Source: Croceibacterium_A sp035555595
GTDB taxonomy: Bacteria; Pseudomonadota; Alphaproteobacteria; Sphingomonadales; Sphingomonadaceae
Length of the DNA: 64,000 nt
Direction of reading: 5' to 3'
NCBI GenBank assembly: GCA_035555595.1
Contig: DATMGK010000099.1
Location: 1 to 64,000 of the forward strand
Under the pieces are notes generated by a model. The model ran no database searches and was not told the origin of the DNA. It saw only the letters and a program-made list of their open reading frames with translations. The translations under genes and the position numbers were made by a program. Positions 1-8,059 of the stretch are shown one piece after another; position 1 is the first letter of the stretch; each line of letters begins with the position of its first letter.

Positions 1-444
1 GGCCAGCCAGATGTAGAAACTCAGGTGGACGGTATGCTTCGCCGCATCGATGTCCTCCACCATTTCAAGGATCGCGGCATTGCCGTTGGCCGCCAGGCGC
101 GCACGATTGCCCCCGGTGGGCGGTAGATTGTTGACCGTTTCGGCAAGCGCGAATGGCGCGGCATAAGCCGTTTCCGCCAGCATGCGCCGCACCGGCTCCT
201 TGGCGGCGGGGTGGGGCAGATGCGCCTCTATCCGGCGATAGCGTTCACGCCGCCCGGCGCTGATCCGCGCCTCTCCCAGCAACAGGTATGCGATGATGCC
301 CACTACGGGCACTGCCAGAACGCTGACCAGCCAGGCGATGCGCGATGCCGGTTCCCGCTGCGGGCGCAGGATGATGCGCGCGATGATCAGCAGTTGCAGC
401 GCGAGGTACAGGACCGATCCGGCCAGGGCGATTTCCGGCTCCAT
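1..444 (-). CDS. cls: Cardiolipin synthase, N-terminal part (gene runs off the window)
   Basis: The first 148 codons read continuously on the minus strand from an ATG at 444 to the window edge. The protein starts MEPEIALAG, has two hydrophobic helices at about residues 8-25 and 38-57 (the phospholipase D nuclease N-terminal region), then GNRARL and a HLSFYIW segment that opens the first PLD domain of bacterial cardiolipin synthases. It would condense phosphatidylglycerol (or PG with PE) to cardiolipin at the inner membrane. Neither HKD catalytic motif is within the window, so activity cannot be judged. It lies 49 bases downstream of purN in the same direction and could be cotranscribed with purMN. 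Confidence 0.82.
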   Translation of the reverse strand, partial: MEPEIALAGSVLYLALQLLIIARIILRPQREPASRIAWLVSVLAVPVVGIIAYLLLGEARISAGRRERYRRIEAHLPHPAAKEPVRRMLAETAYAAPFALAETVNNLPPTGGNRARLAANGNAAILEMVEDIDAAKHTVHLSFYIWLA

Positions 445-493
445 CGCCGCAATTCACCGTGACTGGCGGCAAAAGGCCAGCGCTTTCGTCGTT

Positions 494-1456
494 TCAGAAC
501 TGATCGGCCACATCCGCCAGCCGGGTCAGCCGTGCGGGCGCTACCGCACGCCAGCTCCGTTCCAACCATTCGCCCACATGGTCCCAGTCCACGCCGGGGC
601 GGTTCAGGATCACGCCAACCCACCCGCTCGCGCCGTAATAGGCCGGGCGATAGTATGTTTCCGGGTCGCGTTCGATCAGTGCGGCCAGCTCGTCAGGTCC
701 GCTGGTCTTTACCAGCAGGCCGATCTCGTTCGTGCCGTGATGCCGGTCAGCGAAATAGGCGAAGTATTTGCCGCTCTGGCCGCCGGTGCGCCAGCCGGGC
801 GAGCCGTGGCTGTCCCGTTCTTCCACTTCCGGCAGTGACAGCGCCTTCCCGCGCACCTGTTCCAGCAGCCATTCGGCACTGAACGGGCGGCTGACATAGT
901 CGGCCAGCATCCGGGGATAGAGTTGGTATTCGGCCATCAGCACGCGGGCTGAAAGGCTGTCGGGCGTGTCGTCCGGCAGAATATGCACCGGCACCTGTCC
1001 CAGCAGCGGTCCGCCATCCAGTTCCGGCGTCACCACATGCACGGAACACCCGCCATGCGTATCGCCTGCCTCGATCGCCCGCTCGTGCGTATGCAGGCCC
1101 TTGTATTTGGGCAGCAGGGAAGGGTGGGTGTTCACCATTCGCCCGGTCCATCCTTCGACGAAACCGGCCGTCAGAACCCGCATGTATCCGCAAAGCGCGA
1201 TATATTCCGCCCCCGCATCGCGCAGGGCTGCGTCCATCACCGCCTCATGCGCCTCGCGCTCCATGCCCCGGTGGGAATGGGCGAAAGTGGCAATGCCTTC
1301 CGCCGCCGCGATCTTCAGGCCACGCGCCTCCAGCACGTTGCTGACGACCAGCACGATTTCATAGGGGCAGCCCGGCAGGCGCGAATGAAACAGCAGCGAG
1401 GACATGGTTGTCCCGTTGCCGGAAAGCATGACGGCAATGCGCGCCTTCTCAGGCAT
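494..1456 (-). CDS. purN: Phosphoribosylglycinamide formyltransferase fused to a MmcQ/YjbR-like domain
   Basis: Residues 1 to about 195 are a complete PurN, which transfers the formyl group of 10-formyl-THF to GAR in purine synthesis. Visible motifs are MLSGNGTT at the N-terminus, NTHPSLLPKYKG with the catalytic Asn and His, and HGGCSVHVV followed by ELDGGPLL with the catalytic Asp. The usual family length is about 190-215 residues, but this protein has 320. Residues from about 200 on (KALSLPEVEERDSHG, GWVGVILN, VDWDHVGEWLERSW) look like a full MmcQ/YjbR domain, a small fold of unclear function often labelled DNA-binding. The start overlaps the purM stop by 8 bases, so translation is probably coupled. 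The fusion is seen directly as one open frame; its purpose is unknown. Confidence 0.93.
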   Translation of the reverse strand: MPEKARIAVMLSGNGTTMSSLLFHSRLPGCPYEIVLVVSNVLEARGLKIAAAEGIATFAHSHRGMEREAHEAVMDAALRDAGAEYIALCGYMRVLTAGFVEGWTGRMVNTHPSLLPKYKGLHTHERAIEAGDTHGGCSVHVVTPELDGGPLLGQVPVHILPDDTPDSLSARVLMAEYQLYPRMLADYVSRPFSAEWLLEQVRGKALSLPEVEERDSHGSPGWRTGGQSGKYFAYFADRHHGTNEIGLLVKTSGPDELAALIERDPETYYRPAYYGASGWVGVILNRPGVDWDHVGEWLERSWRAVAPARLTRLADVADQF

Positions 1457-2543
1457 TATGCGTCGCGCTCCAGTCGGCCTTCGCGCTCCATGTTCCTGCC
1501 GCGCCGCGCACGGTGCAGCCGCGCGGCCCCTCGATCACTTCGCCCACGCGGAACACTTCTTCGCCCGCCGCTTCCAGTTCGGCCGCCACTTCGCGCGCCA
1601 GTTCCGCCTGCACGGCCAGAATCATTCCCACGCCGCAGTTGAAAGTGCGCGCCATCTCGCCTGGTTCGATGTTGCCCTGCGCCTGCAGGAAAGCCATCAG
1701 GCCCGGCTGTTCCCACGCATCGGCATCGACCACTGCGTGGGCGCCATCTGGCAGCACGCGCGGGATATTCTCCAGCAGGCCGCCGCCGGTGATATGGGCC
1801 AGCGCATCGATCTTGCCCGCGCGCACCGTGGGCAACAGACCCTTCACGTAAATCCGCGTTGGTTCCATCAGCGCATCGATCAGCAGCCGTTCGGCATCGA
1901 ACAGGGCGGGGCGGTCGAGTCGCCATGCCTTGTCCTCCGCCAGTCGGCGCACCAGCGAATAGCCGTTGGAATGCACGCCGGAACTGGCCAGCCCCAGCAG
2001 AACATGCCCTGGCGCGACCTTCTCGCCGGTCAACTGCTCGCCGCGTTCCACCGCGCCCACGCAGAAGCCCGCCAGATCATAGTCACCAGCGGCATACATG
2101 CCTGGCATTTCAGCCGTCTCGCCCCCGATCAGCGCACATCCGGCGATGGTGCAGCCGCGCGCGATACCGGCAATGACGCGTTCCGCCACCCCGGTGTCCA
2201 GCTTTCCGGTGGCGAAATAATCCAGGAAAAACAGCGGCTCCGCGCCCTGAACGATCAGGTCGTTGACGCACATCGCCACCAGATCGATTCCCACCGTGTC
2301 GTGTCGGCCAGTATCGATCGCCAGCTTCAGCTTGGTGCCCACGCCGTCATTCGCGGCGACCAGCAGCGGGTCGGAATATCCGGCGGCCTTCGGATCGAAG
2401 AACCCCCCGAATCCCCCGATTTCCGCATCGGCGCCCGGCCGGCGAGTGGCTTTCACCAGCGGACCGATGGCCTTGACCAGCGCGTTCCCGGCATCGATCG
2501 AAACGCCCGCTTGGGCGTATGTATAACTGTTATCGGCAGACAT
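1449..2543 (-). CDS. purM: Phosphoribosylformylglycinamidine cyclo-ligase (AIR synthetase)
   Basis: This 364-residue protein matches PurM in length and sequence. It closes the imidazole ring of formylglycinamidine ribotide using ATP to give AIR. Motifs include SYTYAQAGV(S/D) at the N-terminus, ANDGVGTKLKLA, the ALIGGETAEMPG loop, SSGVHSNGYSLVR and ITGGGLLENIPRVLP. The ATG at 2543 gives the standard MSADNSYTYAQAG start; the frame is open further upstream, but that stretch would run into the divergent gene at 2614. It is followed by purN with an 8-base overlap, so purM-purN form an operon. The 70-base gap to the divergent gene must hold both promoters. Confidence 0.97.
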   Translation of the reverse strand: MSADNSYTYAQAGVSIDAGNALVKAIGPLVKATRRPGADAEIGGFGGFFDPKAAGYSDPLLVAANDGVGTKLKLAIDTGRHDTVGIDLVAMCVNDLIVQGAEPLFFLDYFATGKLDTGVAERVIAGIARGCTIAGCALIGGETAEMPGMYAAGDYDLAGFCVGAVERGEQLTGEKVAPGHVLLGLASSGVHSNGYSLVRRLAEDKAWRLDRPALFDAERLLIDALMEPTRIYVKGLLPTVRAGKIDALAHITGGGLLENIPRVLPDGAHAVVDADAWEQPGLMAFLQAQGNIEPGEMARTFNCGVGMILAVQAELAREVAAELEAAGEEVFRVGEVIEGPRGCTVRGAAGTWSAKADWSATHNA

Positions 2544-2613
2544 ATGCGGGTGCTTTATCGCTTCGCGCTTGGATTTCCACTCGCCATTGGGCAAAAGGCG
2601 GCCGATTTCCCCG

Positions 2614-3891
2614 ATGGCCAGTCTTTCTATCCCTGAAACTCCCGGCAACCGCCGCCTTCCATACCTCATCGTGGGGGCGCTGGCGCTTGCGCTGGGCGGG
2701 GGGCTCGTGGTGGCGCAGGTGCTGGGTGACCGGGGCATCCCGCCGGTAGCCGCCAGCACCGATATCGAGGTTCACGGCATCGAAGTGGATGTCACCGGCA
2801 AAAATCCGGAAGAAGCGCGCCAGAACGGCTGGAAACTCGCCCAGCGGGAAGCGTGGAAGAAGCTTGATGGCCCAGCGATTTCCGACAGCCAGCTTCAGGG
2901 CCTCGTTTCTGCCGTCATCGTGGAGACTGAACGGCTCAGCCAGCGGCGCTATATCGCCACGCTGGGCGTGGTGTTCGATCGTGCTCGCGCAGGCGGTCTG
3001 CTGGGCGGCGGTGGCGAACGGTCCCGCTCGGCCCCGATGCTCACTCTGCCGGTGCTGATCTCCGGCGGCACGCAAACCATGTTCGAAGTGCGCAACCCAT
3101 GGCAGCGCGCATGGGCTGAACATCAGATGGGCGCCAGCGCGATCGATTATGTGCGCCCGGTCGGCTCTGGCGGCGAATCGCTGCTGCTGACTTACGGCCA
3201 GACCAATCGGCGCAGTCGTGCATGGTGGACGGGCATTCTGGATCAGTTCGGCGCCGCTGACGTGCTGATTCCCATCGCACGGTTGAACTATACTTATCCC
3301 GGCGGGCCCGTCGAAGGGCATTTCACCGCCCGCCACGGCCCTGACAGCAAGTATCTGGGCGAATTCACCTTGCGGGTGCCCACTGCGGACCAGTTGCCGC
3401 AGATGCTGAAGCAGGCGGTCCAGCGCTTCGATTCGCTGTTTACCACTGCGCTGGCTCAGGGCGTGCTGCGGCCTGATCCGACCTTGCGGCTGGAGGACAT
3501 CGAACTCAAACCCGAAGTCCGCGCCCTGATAGAGGCTGCGCGCCGCGCGGAAGAACTGCAGGCCGGTGCGTCCGAACAGGTGCCGGATGAAAGCGCGCTC
3601 GCGCCCGATGGCTCCGCCGCGCCGACTCAGTCACCGGCCGATGCCGCCGCCACCGTCAATACTTTCACGGTGCAGGTCGCCACGCCTGACGCCGCGTCCT
3701 TCGATGCCGCCCTGTCCGCTGTTCGCGGCGCGGCCGGGGTGCGGGGCGCTTCGGTCAGCAGCACGGCCATCGGCGGCACATCGGTGCTGCGCGTCAGCTT
3801 CGCGGGCGAGATCGGCGATCTTGCCGCCGCCTTGCGCGCCCGTGGCTGGCAGGTGACCCAGGGCAGCGGCGCGCTCGGTATTTCGCGCTGA
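2614..3891 (+). CDS. Membrane-anchored or exported conserved protein, DUF2066-like
   Basis: The product has 425 residues from the ATG at 2614; a TTG at 2569 would add 15 residues and is less likely. A single hydrophobic helix at about residues 18-38 anchors or exports it. The following segment (VDVTGKNPEEARQNGWKLAQREAWKKL) resembles the repeated DUF2066 arrangement of Ala/Arg-rich helices seen in proteins encoded beside hda in many alphaproteobacteria. Residues about 310-350 are an Ala/Pro-rich linker, and the last 75 residues look like a small alpha/beta domain. Related sphingomonad proteins are sometimes labelled heavy-metal-associated, but no CxxC metal motif is visible here. It ends 8 bases before hda, so the two are probably cotranscribed. 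Function is unknown. Confidence 0.75.
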   Translation: MASLSIPETPGNRRLPYLIVGALALALGGGLVVAQVLGDRGIPPVAASTDIEVHGIEVDVTGKNPEEARQNGWKLAQREAWKKLDGPAISDSQLQGLVSAVIVETERLSQRRYIATLGVVFDRARAGGLLGGGGERSRSAPMLTLPVLISGGTQTMFEVRNPWQRAWAEHQMGASAIDYVRPVGSGGESLLLTYGQTNRRSRAWWTGILDQFGAADVLIPIARLNYTYPGGPVEGHFTARHGPDSKYLGEFTLRVPTADQLPQMLKQAVQRFDSLFTTALAQGVLRPDPTLRLEDIELKPEVRALIEAARRAEELQAGASEQVPDESALAPDGSAAPTQSPADAAATVNTFTVQVATPDAASFDAALSAVRGAAGVRGASVSSTAIGGTSVLRVSFAGEIGDLAAALRARGWQVTQGSGALGISR

Positions 3892-3899
3892 TCGCGGCG

Positions 3900-4508
3900 A
3901 TGAGCCAGATCGCCCTACCGCTGGCGGCGTCCCGTAACGGGCCGTCGCGGATCGTGATCGGCCCCGCCAATGCTCATGCCGCCGAATCGCTGAACCGGCC
4001 GCAGTCGTGGCCCTTCCGCACAGCCGTTCTCACCGGCGCGCCACGATCGGGTAAATCGCTGCTGGCCCGCTGGTTCGCGGAAAGTGGCGGGGGCGAAGCG
4101 ATCGACGATGCCCAGACGATGGACGAGGCCGCGCTGTTCCACCGCTGGAACCGCGCGCAGGAACAGGGCACCGCGCTGCTGATCGTCGGTGGAGAGCCGC
4201 CGTGGCGGATAGAACTGCCCGATCTTCGCTCGCGCCTGTCCGCCGCCCTTCAGCTTGAAATCGGCCTGCCTGATGATGGCATGGTGGAAGAACTGCTCTT
4301 CACTTTGGCGGAACAGCGCGGCCTGCCGCTGGGGGCGGATGCGGCGGCCTATCTGGTGCCGCGCGCGGGCCGTTCCTTTGCCGAGATTGAGCGGCTGGTC
4401 GCCATGATCGACCGGCTCAGCCTTGAACGAAAGGTGCCTGCCACCCACTCTATATGGCGCGCCGCGCTGGAGGCGGTACACGGTCCGGAAGAGCCTCGCT
4501 TGCTTTAG
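3900..4508 (+). CDS. hda: DnaA-related regulatory protein Hda (HdaA)
   Basis: This is a 202-residue AAA+ protein resembling the ATPase part of DnaA without its DNA-binding domain. The Walker A motif GAPRSGKS is at about residue 46. A weak Walker B/sensor stretch (ALLIVGGEPP) and the lid helices with RSFAEIERLVAMIDRLS follow, as in HdaA. The family works with the beta clamp to stimulate ATP hydrolysis by DnaA and limit re-initiation. The N-terminal segment MSQIALPL resembles the clamp-binding motif (QL/QI plus hydrophobics) that Hda proteins carry at their N-terminus, which supports the start at 3900. In many relatives ppk follows hda; here cysE follows instead. Confidence 0.88.
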   Translation: MSQIALPLAASRNGPSRIVIGPANAHAAESLNRPQSWPFRTAVLTGAPRSGKSLLARWFAESGGGEAIDDAQTMDEAALFHRWNRAQEQGTALLIVGGEPPWRIELPDLRSRLSAALQLEIGLPDDGMVEELLFTLAEQRGLPLGADAAAYLVPRAGRSFAEIERLVAMIDRLSLERKVPATHSIWRAALEAVHGPEEPRLL

Positions 4509-4537
4509 GCGGCGAATTGAGGGAAACGATTCACGCT

Positions 4538-5272
4538 ATGTTCGATCGGCTGTTCGCCTATCTGGACTCGATCCGCGCGCGTGACCCTGCTCCGCGCTCA
4601 CGGGCGGAGATCCTGCTTTACCCCGGCGTCTGGGCGCTGGCGTTTCATCGTCTGGCGCACTGGCTGTTCGAGGCGGAGCTTTATTTCCTTGCCCGCTTCG
4701 TCAACCACACCTCACGCTGGCTGACCGGGATCGACATTCATCCCGGTGCGAAGATCGGCCGCAATTTCTTTATCGATCACGGCTTCACGGTTATCGGCGA
4801 AACGGCGGATATCGGTGATAACGTCACCATTTATCAGTGTGTTACGCTGGGCGGCACCAATCCCACCAATGGGGAAGGGGGCAAGCGCCACCCCACGCTG
4901 TGCGACAATGTCATCATCGGTTCCGGCGCGCAGATCATTGGCCCGATCGTGGTTGGTGAGCGCGCTCGTGTGGGCGCCAACGCCGTGGTGACGGACGATG
5001 TGCCCGAAGGCGCGACCATGATTGGCCTGAAGGCACGCTCCACTCTCGTCCCCGCCGAAACCTGGCTGCGCGAATTCATCCCTTACGGCACGCCGTGCGA
5101 TGATTCTGCGGAACCTTCGGCGGAACGTGTGCAATCGCTGGAGAAGGAAATTGCCAGCCTGCGTGCAGAGATGGAAGCGCTGAAGCAGAGCATCGGCGTG
5201 GCCGCCCCGGCAACCCTGTTCCCCGGTGACGAACCGGGGCCTGAACCTCGGAAGCAGGGCGTCAAGCGCTGA
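4538..5272 (+). CDS. cysE: Serine O-acetyltransferase (EpsC/CysE short type)
   Basis: The protein has 244 residues and makes O-acetylserine from serine and acetyl-CoA, the carbon skeleton for cysteine. The left-handed beta-helix is clear: GIDIHPGAKIG, FFIDHGFTVIGETADIGD, VTIYQCVTLGGT and GKRHPTLCDNVIIGSGAQIIG, with the His and Asp of the catalytic site. It is the short form lacking the large N-terminal helical domain of enterobacterial CysE. Residues about 195-225 (SAERVQSLEKEIASLRAEME) form a predicted coiled-coil tail, unusual for the enzyme. The ATG at 4538 is preceded by GAGGGAAA at a good distance; upstream in-frame codons overlap hda. The stop overlaps the next start (TGATG). Confidence 0.93.
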   Translation: MFDRLFAYLDSIRARDPAPRSRAEILLYPGVWALAFHRLAHWLFEAELYFLARFVNHTSRWLTGIDIHPGAKIGRNFFIDHGFTVIGETADIGDNVTIYQCVTLGGTNPTNGEGGKRHPTLCDNVIIGSGAQIIGPIVVGERARVGANAVVTDDVPEGATMIGLKARSTLVPAETWLREFIPYGTPCDDSAEPSAERVQSLEKEIASLRAEMEALKQSIGVAAPATLFPGDEPGPEPRKQGVKR

Positions 5273-5634
5273 TGCGGGGTGTCCCCAACGGCGGCGGCAA
5301 TATCGTTCCTTTTCCGGGCCACACGGCGCCGCAGCAGGTCTGCTTCGATCGCTTGGAACTGACGCGCATCCTCAATCTTTACGGCCGCATGGTCGCCGCC
5401 GGGGAATGGCGCGATTATGCGATGGATTTCACCCGCGATTTTGCCGCCTTCGCTGCATTCCGCCGCACGGCGGACGTGCCGCAGATGCGGATCGAAAAAC
5501 GCCCCGAACTTCGCCAGCGGCAGGGCATGTGGGCTCTGTTCGGCGAACACGGGCAAGTGCTGAAGCGCGGGCACGAACTCGCCGGTGTGCTGGCCCCGAT
5601 GGAGCGGCGACTGGTCAAGCTGGTCAGCGAATAA
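5272..5634 (+). CDS. DUF2794 family protein
   Basis: This 120-residue soluble protein matches the DUF2794 family of alphaproteobacteria by its core: FDRLELTRILNLYGRMVAAGEWRDYAMDF and the following FAAFRRT and RIEKRPELR segments. No catalytic motif, signal or membrane helix is visible. Its start codon shares one base with the cysE stop, so it is almost certainly translated together with cysE. Function is not known for the family. It converges with gph, whose stop lies 6 bases downstream. Confidence 0.85.
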   Translation: MRGVPNGGGNIVPFPGHTAPQQVCFDRLELTRILNLYGRMVAAGEWRDYAMDFTRDFAAFAAFRRTADVPQMRIEKRPELRQRQGMWALFGEHGQVLKRGHELAGVLAPMERRLVKLVSE

Positions 5635-5640
5635 CGAAAA

Positions 5641-6327
5641 TCAGGCGGTGGCGGGCGTAAGCGCTTCCAGCGCGCCCACCAGATCGTCGTAGCGGTCGAT
5701 CACGGTATCGGCCCCCAGTTCCTCCGGCGGCACATCGTTATAGCCGAAGCTCAACGCTACCACCGGCACCCCGGCATTGCGCGCGGCCAGCACATCGAAG
5801 GTGGAATCGCCCACCATCGCGAAGCTGCCCCCGCCGCACTGGCGGATGGCTTCCTCGATCATGTCCGGCGCTGGTTTGGACCGGCCCGGGCCCAGCGTGT
5901 CGCCGCCGATGATGCAGGCGAATCGCTCGCTCATGCCCAGCGCGTCCAGCAGCTTGCGGGCGTAAGCCTCGATCTTGTTCGTCACCACGGCCAGCGTCAC
6001 CCCGCGCGCCGCCAGCGCGTCCAGCGCGTCGAGGCAGCCGGGGTAGGGCACCGTATAATCGGCGATATGCGCTTCGTAGTGGTCCAGCAGCACCCTGTGC
6101 GCGGCGTCGAATTCCGCATCCGGCAATTCACCGCCCGTCAGTTCCAGCCCGCGCTTCAGCATCTGGCCAGCGCCACCGCCGATCAAGCGGCGGGTCGCGT
6201 CAGCGGGGATGGCGTCACGGCCCAGCGATGCCAGCGCGTGATTGAGCGCCGGGGCCAGATCGAGGTTGGAATCGACGAGGGTGCCGTCGAGATCGAACCC
6301 GACGATGGCAAAGGGGAAATCGGTCAT
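5641..6327 (-). CDS. gph: Phosphoglycolate phosphatase (HAD superfamily)
   Basis: This 228-residue HAD hydrolase has all four signature motifs: FDLDGTLVDS near the N-terminus (nucleophile Asp), VTNK at about residue 113, the lysine in SKPAPDM, and GDSTFDVLAARNAG. The length and cap domain fit the Gph/phosphoglycolate phosphatase group, which removes 2-phosphoglycolate formed during DNA repair or by oxygenase side reactions. Substrate assignment within HAD proteins by sequence is not certain. The ATG at 6327 starts the conserved domain directly; the longer open frame upstream is the antisense of glmU. It is divergent from glmU with a 60-base gap. Confidence 0.88.
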   Translation of the reverse strand: MTDFPFAIVGFDLDGTLVDSNLDLAPALNHALASLGRDAIPADATRRLIGGGAGQMLKRGLELTGGELPDAEFDAAHRVLLDHYEAHIADYTVPYPGCLDALDALAARGVTLAVVTNKIEAYARKLLDALGMSERFACIIGGDTLGPGRSKPAPDMIEEAIRQCGGGSFAMVGDSTFDVLAARNAGVPVVALSFGYNDVPPEELGADTVIDRYDDLVGALEALTPATA

Positions 6328-6387
6328 CCCCGTCGCCTTGCCGCAGCTGTATGGAAACGGCAACGGAATGATGGCATTCCCGTTTGC

Positions 6388-7764
6388 ATGAATGATTTGC
6401 CTGATACCGCGTCCACCCCACTTGCAGTCGTGATCCTCGCCGCCGGCAAGGGCACCCGGATGAAAAGCACGCTCCACAAGGTGCTCCACCCCATCGCCGG
6501 GCGGCCGATGCTGGAACATCTGCTGGCCAGTGTATCCGCGCTCGAACCTGCCCATACTGTCGTTGTCGCAGGCCACGGCCGCGATCAGATCGAGCGCGCG
6601 GTGGGCGACCGCGCGGCGATCGTTCTGCAGGAACCTCAGCTTGGCACAGGCCACGCGGTGCAGCAGGCGGAACCGGCGCTGGCAGGCTTCGCCGGTGACG
6701 TGCTGGTGCTTTACGGCGATGTGCCCTTCGTTTCCGCCGCCACGATGCGCCGGATGCTGGGCCGCCTGCGTGAAGCAGACGCGCCCGCCGCCGTTGTCCT
6801 GGCCTTCCGCGCTGCCGATCCGGGCGCCTATGGCCGGGTCATCAGCGAAGATGGCAGCACCGTTGCCCGCATGGTCGAATTCAAGGACGCGAGCGAGGCG
6901 GAACGTGCGGTAAACCTCTGTAATTCCGGCATGATGGCAGTGGCCGCGGCGGACCTGTTCGCTCTGCTGCGCCGCGTCCGCAACGAAAATGCGGCTGGTG
7001 AATACTACCTGCCGGACGTGGTGATGGAAGCGCGTGCGGACGGGCGACCCAGCGCGTTCGTCGAAACGGATGAGGCAGAGGTGCGCGGCATCAACAGCCG
7101 CGCCGAACTGGCCGCCGCGGAACGTCAGTGGCAGGAATTTCGCCGCGATGAAGCGATGGCGGATGGCGTCAGCCTTGCCGCGCCGGAAACGGTATTCTTC
7201 AGCTGGGACACCCGGCTGGGCCGCGATGTCACGGTTGAACCCAATGTCGTGTTCGGGCCCGGTGTCGAAGTGGCCGATGGCGCAACAATCCACGCCTTCT
7301 GCCACCTTCAGGGCGCGCGCATCGGCGCCGGTGTTTCCGTCGGCCCCTTCGCGCGCCTGCGGCCCGGCGCTGTGCTGGAAGCCGGCTCGCGCGTCGGCAA
7401 TTTCGTAGAGGTCAAGAACGCGGTTCTGGGCGAAGGCGCGAAGGCCAATCACCTGACTTATCTGGGTGATGCCAATGTCGGGGCAGGGGCCAATATTGGC
7501 GCTGGCACGATCACCTGTAACTACGACGGCTATTTCAAGCATAAGACGGAAATCGGCCGGGGCGCGTTCATCGGTTCCAACAGCGCGCTGATCGCTCCGG
7601 TCCGGATCGGAGCGGATGCCATCGTGGCGGCAGGTAGCGCCGTCACCAGCGATGTTGCTGATGGGGAACTGCGCCTTGTCAGGGCGGAACAGCTGGTGAA
7701 GCCGGGTTGGGCCGATCGCTTCCACGACGCGATGAAGCGGAAGAAGGCCGAACAGCGCAAATAG
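6388..7764 (+). CDS. glmU: Bifunctional UDP-N-acetylglucosamine pyrophosphorylase / glucosamine-1-phosphate acetyltransferase
   Basis: The protein has 458 residues, the usual length of GlmU. Residues 12 to about 230 are the uridylyltransferase domain with VILAAGKGTRMKS, QLGTGHAVQ, YGDVPF and FKDASEAE. The rest is the left-handed beta-helix acetyltransferase with GRDVTVEPN, RLRPGAVLEAGSRVGNFVEVKN, KANHLTYLGDA and TITCNYDG. It acetylates GlcN-1-P and couples it to UTP to make UDP-GlcNAc for peptidoglycan and LPS. The ATG at 6388 (MNDLPDT) sits just ahead of the conserved domain. In relatives glmS often follows directly; here a toxin-antitoxin pair lies between them. Confidence 0.97.
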   Translation: MNDLPDTASTPLAVVILAAGKGTRMKSTLHKVLHPIAGRPMLEHLLASVSALEPAHTVVVAGHGRDQIERAVGDRAAIVLQEPQLGTGHAVQQAEPALAGFAGDVLVLYGDVPFVSAATMRRMLGRLREADAPAAVVLAFRAADPGAYGRVISEDGSTVARMVEFKDASEAERAVNLCNSGMMAVAAADLFALLRRVRNENAAGEYYLPDVVMEARADGRPSAFVETDEAEVRGINSRAELAAAERQWQEFRRDEAMADGVSLAAPETVFFSWDTRLGRDVTVEPNVVFGPGVEVADGATIHAFCHLQGARIGAGVSVGPFARLRPGAVLEAGSRVGNFVEVKNAVLGEGAKANHLTYLGDANVGAGANIGAGTITCNYDGYFKHKTEIGRGAFIGSNSALIAPVRIGADAIVAAGSAVTSDVADGELRLVRAEQLVKPGWADRFHDAMKRKKAEQRK

Positions 7765-7772
7765 CACTTGCG

Positions 7773-7803
7773 GTGATATTCCGATATGATATCAGGATAT
7801 CAC
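7773..7803. promoter_or_regulatory. 31-base imperfect palindrome, probable autoregulatory operator of the toxin-antitoxin pair
   Basis: The segment begins GTGATAT and ends ATATCAC, with the inner arms GATAT and ATATC around a central G at 7788; only the pairs at positions 8 and 10 of each arm mismatch. It ends one base before the antitoxin start codon. Ribbon-helix-helix antitoxins typically bind such symmetric sites over their own promoter, so autoregulation is inferred. No clear ribosome binding site exists apart from GGA inside the palindrome. Confidence 0.7.
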
Positions 7804-7804
7804 T

Positions 7805-8059
7805 ATGACGCGCATTCTCGCCGATCTGCCTGATGAGGACATCAACTGGCTTGATGCGATTGCCACTGAAAGCGGCCGCTCGCGCGCAGCGCTGTTGCGC
7901 GATGCGGTCAGCGCTTTCCGGGCCGAAAACACCGACTGGATAGAGCGCGGCTGCGGCCTGTGGACGCGCCATGGCGGCGGGCAGGACGGCGATGATTTTG
8001 AGGAAGCGGCCCGCCCCGGCTGGTCCACCCTTTCCGATCAGGACGCGTCCGAAGCGTGA
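7805..8059 (+). CDS. Ribbon-helix-helix antitoxin (CopG/VapB-like)
   Basis: This 84-residue protein begins with a short beta strand (TRILADLP) followed by two helices with the CopG-type pattern DEDINWLDAIATESGRSRAALLRDAV, the DNA-binding half of RHH antitoxins. The acidic, Gly/Trp-containing C-terminal half would wrap the toxin. The stop overlaps the toxin start by four bases (GTGA). I infer that it binds the palindrome immediately upstream and neutralises the adjacent PIN-domain protein. Subfamily assignment is by architecture only. Confidence 0.8.
   Translation: MTRILADLPDEDINWLDAIATESGRSRAALLRDAVSAFRAENTDWIERGCGLWTRHGGGQDGDDFEEAARPGWSTLSDQDASEA

Noticed and set aside
6328..7767. Minus-strand extension of the gph frame over the whole glmU gene
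   Set aside because: Protein-like features begin only at residue MTDFPFAIVGFDLDGT (6327). The rest is the antisense of glmU with His/Arg/Gln-rich composition typical of shadow frames.
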